In this document: one piece after another, positions 31,509 through 43,292 of the stretch
How the letters are laid out: every line of letters starts with the position of its first letter
Numbering within the stretch: position 1 is the stretch's first letter
Origin: Xiphydria camelus
Lineage: Eukaryota > Arthropoda > Insecta > Hymenoptera > Xiphydriidae
Direction: 5' to 3'
Assembly (NCBI GenBank): GCA_963678675.1
Contig: OY783192.1
Coordinates: 8,385,736 to 8,449,735 of the forward strand
Length of the DNA stretch: 64,000 bases
Notes under the pieces: generated by a model
Seen by the model: only the letters and a program-made list of their open reading frames with translations
Told to the model about the DNA's origin: nothing
The model's database searches: none
Position numbers and translations under genes: made by a program

Positions 31509-32603
31509 GACAGATCGTGCGTTGCGAGATCAATTTCGAAGTCGAGTGACGCTCGATGGCGGCTCTTCTTCCTTTTTTTACCGACGCATGCACGCTACTC
31601 TCGTCATGTCCCTTTTATTTTCGCAGTCGGCTCGTCGCCGTATGGGCACCCATATCGACGCGAATGAACGAGCCCTCCACCCTTTTGTTCGTGGTTCCGC
31701 GTTATTCCAAAAACTCGAGCACTCAGACAGCCTTAGCATATGATTACGGGATAGCTTCACATTTTTATATTGCATGCACGGGACAATGACACCCTCGTGA
31801 GTCCATTGTTTGTCTTGTTAATCGCGCCCGCGGCTGATACTCCTCCTGACTAATCTCTCGCAAATGTGGTGGAAATGTTCTGTTTTCGCTGCACTCTTCT
31901 TTCTGCCATTCGGTCCACGATGGGGATCGCGGAATATTCGTTTATACAGGGAAAGCAGCTATTTTTTTCCTGGAAATCTCTGCAATATTTTTTTAGAAAA
32001 GACTGCGTTCTGTTCGATTCATGTATTTTAGTGAAACGCTGCTTCGCTCGTGTAGAGTTTCCCCGCTTCCACTTCAAATTCTCGTTCCTTCGCATCGCCA
32101 TCCATGCATGCCGAATGCAGGCTGTTTTGATATTTTCTCGAAAGCCGGTCAGGAAAAACGATATTCATATATCGTATAAGTGTACGAGTTGGAGCACTGA
32201 AGTTGCGTCTCTCAATTTTTACCGGTTGCTTGGCATTCCAGTCGGCAGCATGCTTGTGCTGAGTGGTCATCGTATAGGAGAAGTCATAATGTATTAAATG
32301 ATGAATAATGAATTAGAATTTCGGTAGTAATAGTGTATGGGAAATTGTAGCGATAATCGCGAAGACTGTTACTCTATATAGCGGAATCGTATAGTAGGGC
32401 TTTGGTAACTTGAACTTCTACAGAGTGGTGCAGAAGTCGGGAAGGGATTTAAGTACATGCTTATAATTTTTCAAGTCCAATTTTTTGGTTTCCTTTCTTC
32501 AAAATAATACAACTTAATCTATGGAGAATATTTTAAACTAATTATGAAAGATTATAATATCATGCAAGTGACCGCTCTCTTCAGTCTTCTAAAGTCGGGC
32601 TCT
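31509..32603. other. Unique DNA without recognised gene
   Basis: Moderate GC. The longest frame (31866-32297, plus, 143 codons) is rich in Phe, Cys and Ser with no domain I recognise and an equally open complement. Not called as a gene. Confidence 0.4.
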
Positions 32604-33350
32604 CTTAAGGTACCTACTACATACACCTAGTTTGGTCCAAAAAATCGATTTTTCAAAAGTATTTTTATTTAATAGCAGAAAATAAACACTACATACTGAA
32701 AAAAGTTTGAATCAAAAATTCGCAAAATTGACCGAGTTACAAGCGTTTATATACCTGACTTAGCGTTTCCAGGTCCGGTCTACCTGAAACTTCAAACGCT
32801 GTTTTCTCACTACTTTTTCAAATGCGGTGCCAACTGTATTTCAAAGACAACTGAACCGATTTTAATGTAAATTATCTCAATCGCTTTGAAAGGTTTTATC
32901 TCGTCCCTGACACTCAGCAAACATTTTTTTAATTAATATTTTTTTCTTGGCAATCATAAAACCAGGACGAAATTACTTGAAAAATCACACTCGTCATTTA
33001 AACTGTTGTAAAATTGTTAATTATAAATATTTCTCAAAATCACCGGTTACAAGGACATTGGATTGAACCTTCTAGTTTAAGAATTTTCATCATTTTTTGC
33101 TTTCAGATGAAATCCGAACGAGAATTTTTTGGCACCGTAAAAGGCTTTCATAATATACCTTGCCGGATTCAATGGCCAATGACTGGTAAACAGCACAATA
33201 TTTTTAAGGTTTTCTTTTTTATACATTTTGTTAAAAGTATGTACTTGTAATAACATTTATAAATGAGTGTTAAATAAATGAGATATATGAACAAAAATCA
33301 TTGAAAGTAATACATTTTTCAGGCCGTCTAGGTGTATGTAGCACCTTAAG
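32604..33350. mobile_element. Non-autonomous element with TTAA-flanked inverted termini
   Basis: CTTAAGGTACCTACTACATACACCTAG on the left (two bases differ) is inverted at 33328-33350. TTAA stands at both boundaries (32605-32608 and 33346-33349), but because TTAA is itself a palindrome it could be part of the repeat. No credible coding inside. Confidence 0.6.
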
Positions 33351-34016
33351 TCGAGTCGAGCATTGATTTCATTTCGTACAGAACGTGGTCTCTAACGGTT
33401 CGTGAGAGAACCTACACTGCACCTTTCTGCCAAAAACATTTCACCAAGCGTCGAGTTATTGATTCAGAGAGTGGATGTCGCACATTATCGCATTTACTAA
33501 CGCACATAATTAACTGTTTGTGCACTAAAATGGATCCTCATCAAAAAATTAAAACCTTAACATTTTTGCTAAAAAAGTAAACATTATAGATGCTGTGAAT
33601 TCTGCGTTGAAAAAGAAAATGTACGTTGTTGTCGAATTTGGATAAAGATACATTCATTTGTTGTTAGCATATTATGAATGCATTCAACTACCTACCCCTA
33701 TAAATGATACATATACTACGTACACATGCTTTATAAAAGATTAGTCTCTATTAGTCAAATTTTTCTTCCATTTAGCTTTTATAGATCTTGAAAACCCCGA
33801 TAGGGTGAAGTTACGATAAAAATCAAAGCATTTCTCTTTTCTCTTGAGATTTGAGTTATCGAATTTACACTGTATGTTTCAGTTATAGATGATTCTAAAA
33901 CTCTAAATCCCCGTGAGAGAAAGTTGCACATGTAAGCAATATAAAAGCAATTACACACAGATACGAGTCTGTATAAGTTACATAGTATACATATATTGAG
34001 ACGTTTTATACATATA
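33351..34016. other. Unique AT-rich DNA
   Basis: No palindromes, repeats or protein motifs seen. Confidence 0.4.
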
Positions 34017-34357
34017 CGAGGGCAGAGTGAAAAGTCCGATACTTTTGTAGTAGATGGTGGTGCGCCCAAGTCTATAAAGAAGCCCCCTGCTGCGGCGATA
34101 ACCTCTTCGTTTGATGAGAATTTCTTTCCAGCCAGCCATTTTTTCAAGTCTGGGAAGAGAAAGAAGTCGCAGGGAGCCAAATCCGGCGAATCAGGTGGAT
34201 GCGGCAGCAATTCGAACTTCAAATCGACAAATTTCGCTGTTGCAACGGCAGACGAATGGGCAGGTGCATTGTCGTGGTGAAATAGAACTTTTTTTTTCGC
34301 CAAATGTGGGCGCGTCCCATCTACTAGAAAAGTATCGGATTCTTCACTCTGTCCTCG
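34017..34357 (-). mobile_element. Internally deleted mariner (DD34D type), TA flanks
   Basis: Inverted termini of about 40 bp (CGAGGGCAGAGTGAAAAGTC and its counterpart GAAGAATCCGATAC...) with TA at 34015-34016 and 34358-34359. Only 341 bp against about 1.3 kb for a full mariner. The 5' end joins directly to the C-terminal part of the transposase. Confidence 0.9.
34060..34310 (-). pseudogene. Mariner transposase C-terminal fragment
   Basis: Reads KKVLFHHDNAPAHSS, then LLPHPPDSPDLAPCDFFLFP, LKKWLAGKKFSSNEEVIAA. HHDNAPAH holds the second catalytic Asp and SPDLAPCDFFLFP the third. The first catalytic Asp and the DNA-binding half are deleted, and the C-terminus runs into the terminal repeat. Cannot make active enzyme. 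Confidence 0.9.
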
Positions 34358-34464
34358 TACAGGGTCCACCACTGGACCTCCAACATAGTTAATATAACGT
34401 CTACGATTTGTAGAACTGTAGACTATGAACGTCGCCGTTCATTGGTTGTGGTAAGTAAAAAAGA

Positions 34465-34617
34465 TCAAGCAGGATTGGCAACTGTAGTGATAAAACTCTT
34501 AAACTGAGGTAGGTACTCCTGATTTAACCAAAACTAGAGTGAAATCTGGTAAGAATCAGGCGTATCTACCTCAGTTTAAGAGTTTCATCATTGCAGTTGC
34601 CGCTCCTGCTTAACCTC
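34465..34617. repeat. Palindromic MITE
   Basis: AGCAGGATTGGCAACTG... and ...CAGTTGCCGCTCCTGCT are inverted, extending through ACTCTTAAACTGAGGTAG and its inverse. Loop about 45 bp. Confidence 0.75.
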
Positions 34618-35036
34618 TCCTATCCACCACGACCAATCAACGGAAACCCACGGGAGGATTGGCAAAACAATAAGACACCTGTTTAGAGGCATGGCTAATA
34701 AATGATAGGGATACGGTAAAAGTGGGATAGATGCCTTACTTAAGGAATAAAAATAATAGCAAAATATCTTGCTAGAATATGAATACATGGTCTTCCTAGA
34801 TAACATTTGACATACTATGTATATGCTATATATACGTATACAGATGTATAGGTTGCATATTCCATGTACATACAAATGATACAGAATGTATATGTGGTGG
34901 ATATTGTATGTATATGGAAAAATTACCACATGTGTGTGTGTGTGTACAGTATGTATACGGTATCTTCAAACAACATGTGGAATTATATATCTAGAATGTG
35001 TAATATTATATAATATGTCCATGGTACATACCTACA
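34618..35036. other. Low-complexity AT-rich DNA
   Basis: TATA/TGTATA-rich (34810-35010) with a short (TG)n run at 34931-34944. No gene. Confidence 0.6.
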
Positions 35037-35460
35037 TAGGGAAGAGTTGCCGATATCGTACTGCTTCCTAAATCGTACCACTTCACTTTCTAAGTGAGAA
35101 AACGGGTAGATATAGCTCCCTAATAGCGGCTACTTGAACTATTTGCTTGCCTTAGTGGCGGGAAAAAGTTATTTACGCTTGTGAGACAACGTTCTCCCAT
35201 GATACGGAGCTTTTTTGATTTCATAGGTTGTTGATATATTTTATGGAGGCCACACGTAAGGATATATTAGCTAATAAGGTACGTATTCATAGTTTTGTTG
35301 ATAATAATCTATTGAAAATACAAATAATTTAGTGTTCAGAAGTATTGCTAAAACAAACAATAGATTTAATTTGAGGTTAAGAATAATTATTTCTTTCTTA
35401 AAATCCGGGTTGCCTAAATCGTACCTCTTTTAGTTTCCTAAATCGTATTCAACCTCGGCC

Positions 35461-35817
35461 CAGCCTGATGAGGTTGTCATTGCAATGACACCAGATGAAT
35501 GGTTTTGTAACATATGTGAATTGATCTCAGTTGAGGACATTAGGCTTAATAGGATTTGTCTCGAATTTTTCCATACTTGTTAATATATTGTCTCAAATCA
35601 ACTCAAAAATGGCAAAAATGTGGATCGATTTCACCAATAAAAAATCGATCCAAAAATCGCAATTTTTCGAAAAAAAGATCGATCTTTTGAAGAATCGATT
35701 TAAATCGCACATCCCTAGAGGACATGATTCAATGTCTACATTGCAGCATATGGGTTCATGAAAGCTGTGCACGTGTGAAACCGGAACAGAAATTTTTTTT
35801 TTTGTGTAGACTGTAAG
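35461..35817 (+). pseudogene. Transposase C-terminal PHD-like zinc finger, split by an insertion
   Basis: Upstream of the insertion the frame reads MTPDEWFCNICELIS. Downstream it continues MIQCLHCSIWVHESCARVKP and EQKFFF, with a frame slip in a T-run before the last Cys pair. Spacing CxxC ... CxxC ... WVHxxC is that of a PHD-type finger. The catalytic domain is not found in this copy. Confidence 0.6.
35541..35717. mobile_element. 177-bp hAT-like MITE with 8-bp target duplication
   Basis: GAGGACAT stands on both sides (35533-35540 and 35718-35725). The element begins TAGGC and ends ATCCCTA. The right part is rich in ATCGAT words. An 8-bp duplication and TAGG/CCTA ends are typical of hAT, though the left terminus is a weak match to the right. 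Confidence 0.65.
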
Positions 35818-36167
35818 GTAGATTAGGCTGTTTTGATACTTTTATGTAAACCTAATAAAGTTTTTTTCTAACATCATTGTGTTTTTAAGCTATAATCAAG
35901 CATGTTCACATTTCAAACCACAAAGGTACGATTTGAAAAACCTGTGGTACGATTTAAGCACTTAGGATCTTAAATCGTACCACTTGCAGAACTTTAGAAA
36001 ATCGTCTTTTTTATAAATTTAACAAAATTTGTTGTTAATATTATGGCAGAACATGACCAATAAATAACTAAAGCATTCAAGAAACACATGCATATTAGCA
36101 TACACAATAGCTGGTAACAGGTAACAACCAAAAACCAAAATGTGGTACAATTTAGGAAACTCTCCCC

Positions 36168-38457
36168 TACATGTATGTTCAAAAGATATGCAATTAATGT
36201 TCAGAGTATATATACTAAAACAATAAGAAAAAAGTTGCAGTAAATTCAATAAAAGATAATTTGATCCCATTAAAAAATTATTTCAATAGTCGCGAAAGAA
36301 TATTTCATTAATACGACCACTTCATGATCTAATCGAATGGATATTTCTCATGCATTGCCGCACCGGGTCATCTTTTTGGGTCGCTCACAGGATTTACCTT
36401 GACTGTAATTATTTATAAATATACCTTACTATTTGGACTTCGACATATACCTAAGTCTTACATATTTAAACGAAGAACGTTCGCAAACTATCATCTAGAA
36501 ACGCTTATTTGGAATATCGCATCGCCATCTCACATATATCGTAATGACAAAAATTCGAAACTTGATATTCAGCACTTAGAACTGTTTAATTATGAGCTAT
36601 CATCGTGAATATATACTTTTCTTTCTGTCCGCTTATTTTGAAAAATATTACTAGTTTCCGGTACTAGGTGCCGTCCGGCGCTAGGGGAACTCTCCCTGCG
36701 TAGTTCCTGAAATACGTATTCTCTCTCTGCAATTAAAGCTGATTAGAATGCAAAAACTTCGAAAGTCGCTTTCGATGTCGCCTAGATATTTAACGAAAGA
36801 AGGACCTCTAAGGAACGATTTTCATCCATCGATGGGAGAAGATTGCAGAAGAAATTTATGAGAACTAACTTCTCGAGCCACTCTCTCTTTCACCGTCACG
36901 CACGAAGCTCACCTGAACAACTCCCTGTGTGCTTTTCCGTATCGCCTCGAGACGAAGCGAAAAGCGGGTATGCGCGGGCAGCTTGGCTACACTTGGGTAC
37001 ATATACATAGGTGTAGCGGCCAATCGATTTATCAAACGAGAAATTTTACGACGGTATATGGAGCAGCTCATCCCTCGGCCAGCGAGGATGAAGGAAGTAA
37101 GGAAAAGGAAGGAAGTAAGCGAGAGGCGAAAGCGGAGGGTCGGTCGGCGAGATTGAACCAGCGGCCATCCAGAAAATAGAGTGTCATGGAACAACCCAAG
37201 CGTAACGGCCAATTTATGACATGTAATTAAAAAGTCAAGTGTCGCTAGCGAGCTCGTTTCTTCGACGCCGCGTTATCAGCTGGAAACTCGATAACCTCGA
37301 TATCGGAGTGAATTTTCGTCGAGCCGTCTATGAATTTATCTATTCCAGTCCTTCTCGACCTTCTTTCATTGTCGTCTCGCTCGCCCCTCTCTCGACGTTT
37401 GCTCCACGGAGAAACCAAGCGGTGAACGATTTTTTTTCCTTGCGATTCATTTGTTGCTCGCCCAGCTCCCCTTGTATCTCCCACAACTCGGAAATGTTTA
37501 TTCGAAGGTTCATATCCGGCTTCCCAGACGTTTGCGAGACCGCGCGAGCAGACGTCGAGCTACTCGAGATTCCGCGTTTTTCACTTTCACAGTCTATATT
37601 GGTTCTCCGATCTGGTCGAGCAAACGAGTCGCTTTAAAGTTCGCAGTCGACGTTCGAGCAAAAGTAATCCGAACGAATATTGCTCTCGCCTATAGTGTGG
37701 TCGTGAAGGAACGAGCGCAATCGCGTGCCACCCTCCTTCCCTCATACCTACCCTCCCTCGGTACATTTGTGATTTTGCCGGCGAGTTTCCGAAGCCCGCG
37801 CTGCAACGGAGTGCAGCAAAGTTAATTCTCGTGTCGGGTTTGATTGGACTCTTCCCCTTCCTCCCGTCGGAGAGACGGGCACCTTAAGTTCCAGAGAACG
37901 AACGAACGAATAAGCGAGCGAGCACGAGCGGGCGAGACCGGCTCCTCTTCCGTTCTCTCTTTATACCCAGAACGATCGGACTCAAAAGCTCGAAGTTGCT
38001 TGAAAATCCAGACTCGGGCGCAACTTTTTTTTTAAATTTCATTCGCTCTAATTTGTAAGGTAAATTTCCAATGGCGATTCGGCGCTACGCGCGCAACTCT
38101 CCTCCCCCGTTTTCATTCTCGTCCTAGACGCTATGCGTTTGCTCACTCTTCAAGAACTGCACGGGAACAAGTATAATACTAAACCACGTCACGATATATC
38201 CGATGATTTGGCACGGGGAATGAGAAACACCGAAACATTCCGGACGATGCTGTGGCAAAATATGCAACTTTCCCAAACTATTTATACTACATTAGAATAC
38301 TTATTATTTCGCAATTCGATTATTTCGCCATCTTCTACTTTCTTACAACCACTTCGATTCCTTTCAGAGAGGGGAACCAAAGTTATTACGGCCTATTCCA
38401 GACTCACCCTTTTATATAGTTCCGTCTTGTGCCCTAACACATCGAATATGAAGTGTA
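36168..38457. other. Unique DNA, partly GC-rich, no gene identified
   Basis: Positions 36880-38060 have many overlapping frames on both strands (for example 36865-37212 minus, 37239-37637 plus) with Arg/Ser-rich chance-like composition. Possible host promoter or untranslated sequence, but no signal decides it. Confidence 0.35.
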
Positions 38458-39309
38458 GGGGAGACTGTTGTATGTACCTTGGAACGATTTTTGAAAATTT
38501 TTCATGAGATATCTATTCAGGTACATACGATGTACCTACAGGAAATTTTACAAATATTGATGCCAAGATGTTTTCTAACATAATTTGTACTACTAAAAAT
38601 TGTTCCAAGGTACAATAGACCTAATGTATCTTGAAACACAGATAATAACCAACTAAAAAATAAACTAAATAAAAGTTCAGATTATTTAAAAATATACGCT
38701 TTACCAGATATCATAAATTAACAAAAGCACTTGTAAAAAAGAACAAAACATTTGAGAAAAAGCAACTTACAATTAGAGTTCAACTATGCTTCTTTTCTTT
38801 TTGGTGATGAAAAACTCAAAATATGAGTGACAGGATTGACAGGATCTCTTTTTTACCTTCTTTACTACGAGACATAATTGGAAAAATTCTGAAATAAAAA
38901 ATCAACGTTCTTTATTGTTCCATGGTACAAGATATGCCGATGTTTAAGGTACAAGAAGGTGCAACAATACTAAAAACGGCTGCCTCCGCGCCGAAGCTAA
39001 GTTTACAAAGAAAAATAACATTGTATTTTTACTCACCATTGAACACTATTACCACAAAAATTGCTTAATAGTTTCAGTTACCAGTTCTCAAATTATCTAC
39101 ACACGAATATGATGCTAATTACTTACTTTCTATGGCGAAAACGCTCATTTTTATTGCACAACTTAAAAATACGTCTGTGACGCGTGAAATACCACTGAAG
39201 TTCAAGCAAGTGAGGATTATACCTTAATTTTGAGTCTATAAATGGCGACATCTGTCATAAATACGAAGCGTTTCATGTTACACTATGCTCTAGGTACAAC
39301 AGCTTCCCC
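38458..39309. mobile_element. Pogo-like non-autonomous element, TA flanks
   Basis: Inverted ends GGGGAGACTGTTGTATGTAC and GTACAACAGCTTCCCC with TA at 38456-38457 and 39310-39311. Repeated AAGGTAC / GGTACAA words inside (38478, 38605, 38928, 38947). 852 bp with no transposase frame. Same end style as 35039-36167. Confidence 0.75.
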
Positions 39310-41794
39310 TACCTACCTATATATAATATATACACATCCTTTCTGTAATTACAAAATCATAGCCTAATTATTCTTGAGAGTCACCCCATATGAGGGTGTG
39401 GTCATCGCCTGAGCGACAGTCGGAAGAATTGTACATTTTTTGCTGCGATATCAACGGATAAACTCGTTTCCTCCCCCTCTCTCTCTCTTCCACCCTTTCT
39501 TCCCCGAATCGCTCGGGTTCGCCACGGGACTCTCGAAACGTGATTCACGGGGTTCGCTTGAGGAAATAAGTGGCTTAGAAGTTGCGAGCCGATTGACAAA
39601 CCCGAAAACTCATATGCAATAAATCGCCGGTCTGCCGCTGCAGTTTTTGTATTTACGGCCAGCATCTATCTAGATGCAGCGGGTTGTACACGACGACCGA
39701 GGGAAAATAGGCGGTGGCAAGAAGGTTGCCAACTTTTCTCATGCATCGATATGAATATAAATAACGAAGCGTGCTGCGCGCAGTAACCACCCTCTCTCTT
39801 TCAACCCGTCTCGCCCCCTTCTTCTTTCTCATTGGTCGCTCATTAAAATCTAGAAAGGTACTACGTCTCGAACGCGTCGAGGCGATGCGAAGCTGAACGG
39901 AATACGAGTGGGGCATTTTAGAACGAAGGGACGGCGCCGAGCGACTGAGCAATACGCGAGAAAGACGGCGTGGCGGGTCGTATGATGCTAGGCGTGAGGT
40001 TGTTACGAGAATGTTAAGGCCTTGCAAACGAGACTAGAAGCGACCGATATCCACAGGGTGTAATTGTCATTCAGAGCTCATTCGAGGTGGGCCTTGATAC
40101 GGAGGCGGCAAGGAGCGAAGAGATAGGTGCCGTTGCTCGAAAGCAAACACCGTCTCGCTACAATGAAACGCAATTTCCTGCCGGTGCCGGTTTCACCTTC
40201 ATCCGTCTTGGCTAAAAGCTCCGAGCCATTCTCACGCTCACTGCGTTAAACAATCAGACCTGCGTAGCATTCGTTAGGGAGGCGTTGTCTTCTTCTCTTT
40301 CCATTTGCTTCCCTTTGAGATCATCGCTTTCATTACTACGGTTTTTGGAGCACCAGCGTAGTTACCGTATTGTAATAGTTTTTAGCGAGAGATACGGACG
40401 TGTTCACCGAATAATAATTAGAAATTTATGGAGATTTCCGACCGAGGTTTTCAAGCTCGAGTTGTTCTCGATCTACCAGCCTAGTTTTTGACATCTGTCC
40501 ACATTCGGGATAATTTATGCACTTCCCCGGTAAGTATTTTTATTTCTTATTATTTTATTAATACATAGCCAATCAAGGTCTAACTTCGAGAAGCTTATTT
40601 CAACTCCTTTATTCCGGGAGAAAATTACGGATAGAGGAACGGATGGGAGAAATGGTGGTATTATTGCTTTAGTCGATCAGTTGTATAATTATATTAACAT
40701 TCGCATTATTCAAATGGTACTCCATTTTCCGCGACGTTACTTTTATTTTCCGATTTGCATTTCAATCGATTTGAAATTGTCTTGAATATTCTCGGGTTCG
40801 ATATCCTTCTTTTCGGACGTTTAAAAGCTCCGGCCTTTCGTATCTGCATATCGTTAACCTTATATCGTGGACCGTCTGTCGTGCCCTATCCACGGTACCG
40901 TCTGTACACCTTAGTCGATATATATGCGGCTTCGAAGAAGTAATGCTCAAGAGTGCAGCGGAGATCGGGGCCTAGATGTGACAGGAGTAAGAAGTTACAC
41001 CTTACATTTTAATGTAAAATAAGTACTAAAATACGTGCAGAAAGAGACAAATACTCTGCAATACCGACTATCATAGCGCTATATGCGCTAGTGATGCGCT
41101 TGGCGCATTTATTTTTCATCAAAATATAAGGATGTAACTTTTCACCCGTGTCACATCCACCTCCGGTCCCTCCTATTCTAATATCCACACCTATGAGATC
41201 CTAAGAAAAATCTACAAGCGAGATTAACGAGATAAATTCAGTCTCTATCACATTGAATTTTTTATGAAGTATCTTTCATCTAACTTGACCATTTATGTAG
41301 AATATCATGGTTGCCTTTCATGATTTGAAGAAGTACCTTGTAACGAAAACTTGTTCGATACAAAGAAGTAAACACTTTCAAAAACTGTTTTTGAGTTAAT
41401 TCTTCTACGAACTATGAAGGTCTCCTTTATTTTTTTTATAAATGAAACTCGATATTTTCATTTATAGCACTCATTGGTACTATAATGAAAAGACTATACA
41501 CTGAAAGAAATAATTGCTAATGTCAAAAGAATAATTCTTGAATCAAGAACACATGATCTTAAAGGAATTTTAAGGAGACAGATTCTTGGTTAAAGAATAT
41601 ACGAGTATTAGGAGGTTGCATTGAAAGCCGCTGTTCTCCTTTAGATGACTCTGACTACTTATGTATGTATGTATGTCATGCGCAGCGACTAATTCTTCTT
41701 GTGTTACTCAAAATTATGGACATTTCTCATTAAGATTCAGTCATTAAACTACCATTTTTGGTTAATATAAGTCTACGTCTATGATCAAAGAAAA
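39310..41794. other. Unique DNA without identified gene
   Basis: GC-richer at 39380-40280, AT-rich after. Open frames (for example 39653-40027 minus, 124 codons, Arg/Ser-rich) carry no motif. Positions 41270-41400 look like a decayed copy of the repeat beginning CAGGGTGTTTCATCTAAC at 44291. A TATG tetranucleotide tract lies at 41662-41676. Confidence 0.4.
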
Positions 41795-42440
41795 TAGAAA
41801 CGTCCATGCACTCGAGGCAGCAGATCCAACCCCCCGAATGAACTAATGCAGCTGGTTCTTGGAACAACAAGTGGACGATCCCTCGTTCGAAAGGAAACCC
41901 CTCAGGTTCGCATATGATTTGGAGTCCTTCTGGGTGGAATTGAATAGCAGCACGTTTATTTCTGTAACAAATTAATTATAAATAACAAAATTATATCCAG
42001 CATTTCACTATTTAAAATATAGTACGAAGGAGGAAATATATCAATAGAGAAAAAATAATGACAAAGTAATTACTTGATTATTGTGATCCAATTCTATTGC
42101 ATCTGCTATTCTTCTGCCACGGCTTTGATAGAGAAGAAACATCAAATTTATTTGTTAACCCATCGATTCGCCCCGTGCTCGCATGACGCTGAAAACAAAA
42201 AATAGAATTACCACAAAGAGATATTTGTCCTTCCATCAAAAGTGAGGTTAAAGCTGTCAGACGGCAATTAAACTTATCTGATGGCCATTCTTCTGCGATA
42301 CTGCCGTCTCCTTTCCTGCTCTTGATGCACAGGCAACCAGAGAAACATAGCACTGCATCCGTTCACTATCTCGATTATTCGAAAAAAATGCAAACGATTA
42401 TTAAACTATACGGAGCGTCTGTCACATTCACCACTATTGA
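41795..42440. repeat. Tc1/mariner-like 3' fragment plus segment D
   Basis: Positions 41798-42130 match 7425-7700 (GTCCATGCACTC, SWFLEQQ-type coding, then AACAAATTA...TATAAATAAC) and continue into the AAGCCGTGGCAGAA part in inverted order. Positions 42165-42440 are segment D, directly followed by repeat C, as also happens at 52.7-53.6 kb. Confidence 0.65.
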
Positions 42441-43036
42441 GATTCATAACTCCGATTACACTGAATTTTTACTTTTTATTAACAAGCGCGTCCGAGGATC
42501 GAAATAAACGCGAGGGAAATCGTTTCGCGAATGCAAATATTTTATTAATTTTGAAAACCATAACTAAACATTCAAGGAATATATTCTCTCACACACTCTC
42601 ATATACATCTGATGGCGTATGCGTATGGCCGCATCTGTGTACACATTTCCGATCATGGCCGACTATCGCCGAAGATAGGCGGAATTTTTGTGAAATTTTG
42701 ACATATATGTATCGCCCGAGAAATCGGATTCTCGACTTTTAGGCGCAAGGGGCGTGGCTTCGCGTTGCTAAGGAAGAATCTCTGTTAATATGTAACTTAT
42801 AACATTTATTCTGGTCTCTATCAATAGAGAATAGTCAATTTATATGGCGTACCTAACTAAGCATAGTTTTGGTTATAACCGTATATTTATTGAGAAAATT
42901 TGATGTAAAAATTGAGGGGTGAAGGGGGTAGACATTTTTCCTGTAAAGATACACGGGTGCCCGCGGCGACAGCGCAGTCGTCGTTCTGACGAACTACTTG
43001 AATGAACATGCCGCGAGACACTACCGTGTCTCTTGA
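42440..43036 (+). repeat. Repeat C, copy 2 (uninterrupted)
   Basis: Runs from ACAAGCGCGTCCGAGG to GAGACACTACCGTGTCTCTTGAT. Lacks the piggyBac-type insertion seen at 17851, giving an empty-site comparison (TTGCTAAGGAAG). Confidence 0.8.
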
Positions 43037-43211
43037 TGCGATAAGTTGTTTTCTTTTATGTATAATTCTCTACACTACTTTGATTTTTTTTAAATGCTGC
43101 TACACACACATACACATACATTCAATATCACGCGATACTAATATAAATGGTAACATTCAGTTATTTTCAAAGAAAGAAATGTAAGCTCCATAACTCAAAA
43201 ATAGTCTTTTA

Positions 43212-43291
43212 TTGAATTGTTTGGAAAGTTCGTGCCGATTTTCGATTTGAATTTTTCTTAAAAAGCGGCACGAACTTTCCGAACAACCCAA
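43212..43291. mobile_element. 80-bp mariner-type MITE, TA flanks
   Basis: Ends TTGAATTGTTTGGAAAGTTC and GAACTTTCCGAACAACCCAA are inverted, with TA on both sides. The central GTGCCGATTTTCGATTTGAA is shared with the MITE at 60330-60400. Confidence 0.8.
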
Positions 43292-43292
43292 T

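Larger units (their letters stand above)
35039..36167 (+). mobile_element. Pogo-like element remnant with PHD-type finger, TA flanks
   Basis: Inverted ends GGGAAGAGTTGCC and GGAAACTCTCCCC with TA at 35037-35038 and 36168-36169. Sub-terminal direct and inverted copies of CCTAAATCGTACCAC (35066, 35410, 35436, 35965, 36141). Contains a coding fragment for a zinc finger and a nested 177-bp insertion. The end type matches the element at 38458. Assignment to pogo/Tigger rests on the TA target and the C-terminal PHD-like finger, both known in that group. Confidence 0.6.

Noticed and set aside
31866..32297. A 143-codon open frame as a host gene
   Set aside because: No domain, no splice or start context, and the opposite strand is equally open.
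37239..37825. Overlapping plus-strand frames as host exons
   Set aside because: Several overlapping frames in GC-rich DNA with Arg/Ser-rich composition and no recognisable motif.
42990..43036. Short hairpin GAGACACTACCGTGTCTC near the end of repeat C, as at a Helitron 3' end
   Set aside because: No CTRR terminus follows, the other end does not start as a Helitron should, and no A/T insertion site is evident.
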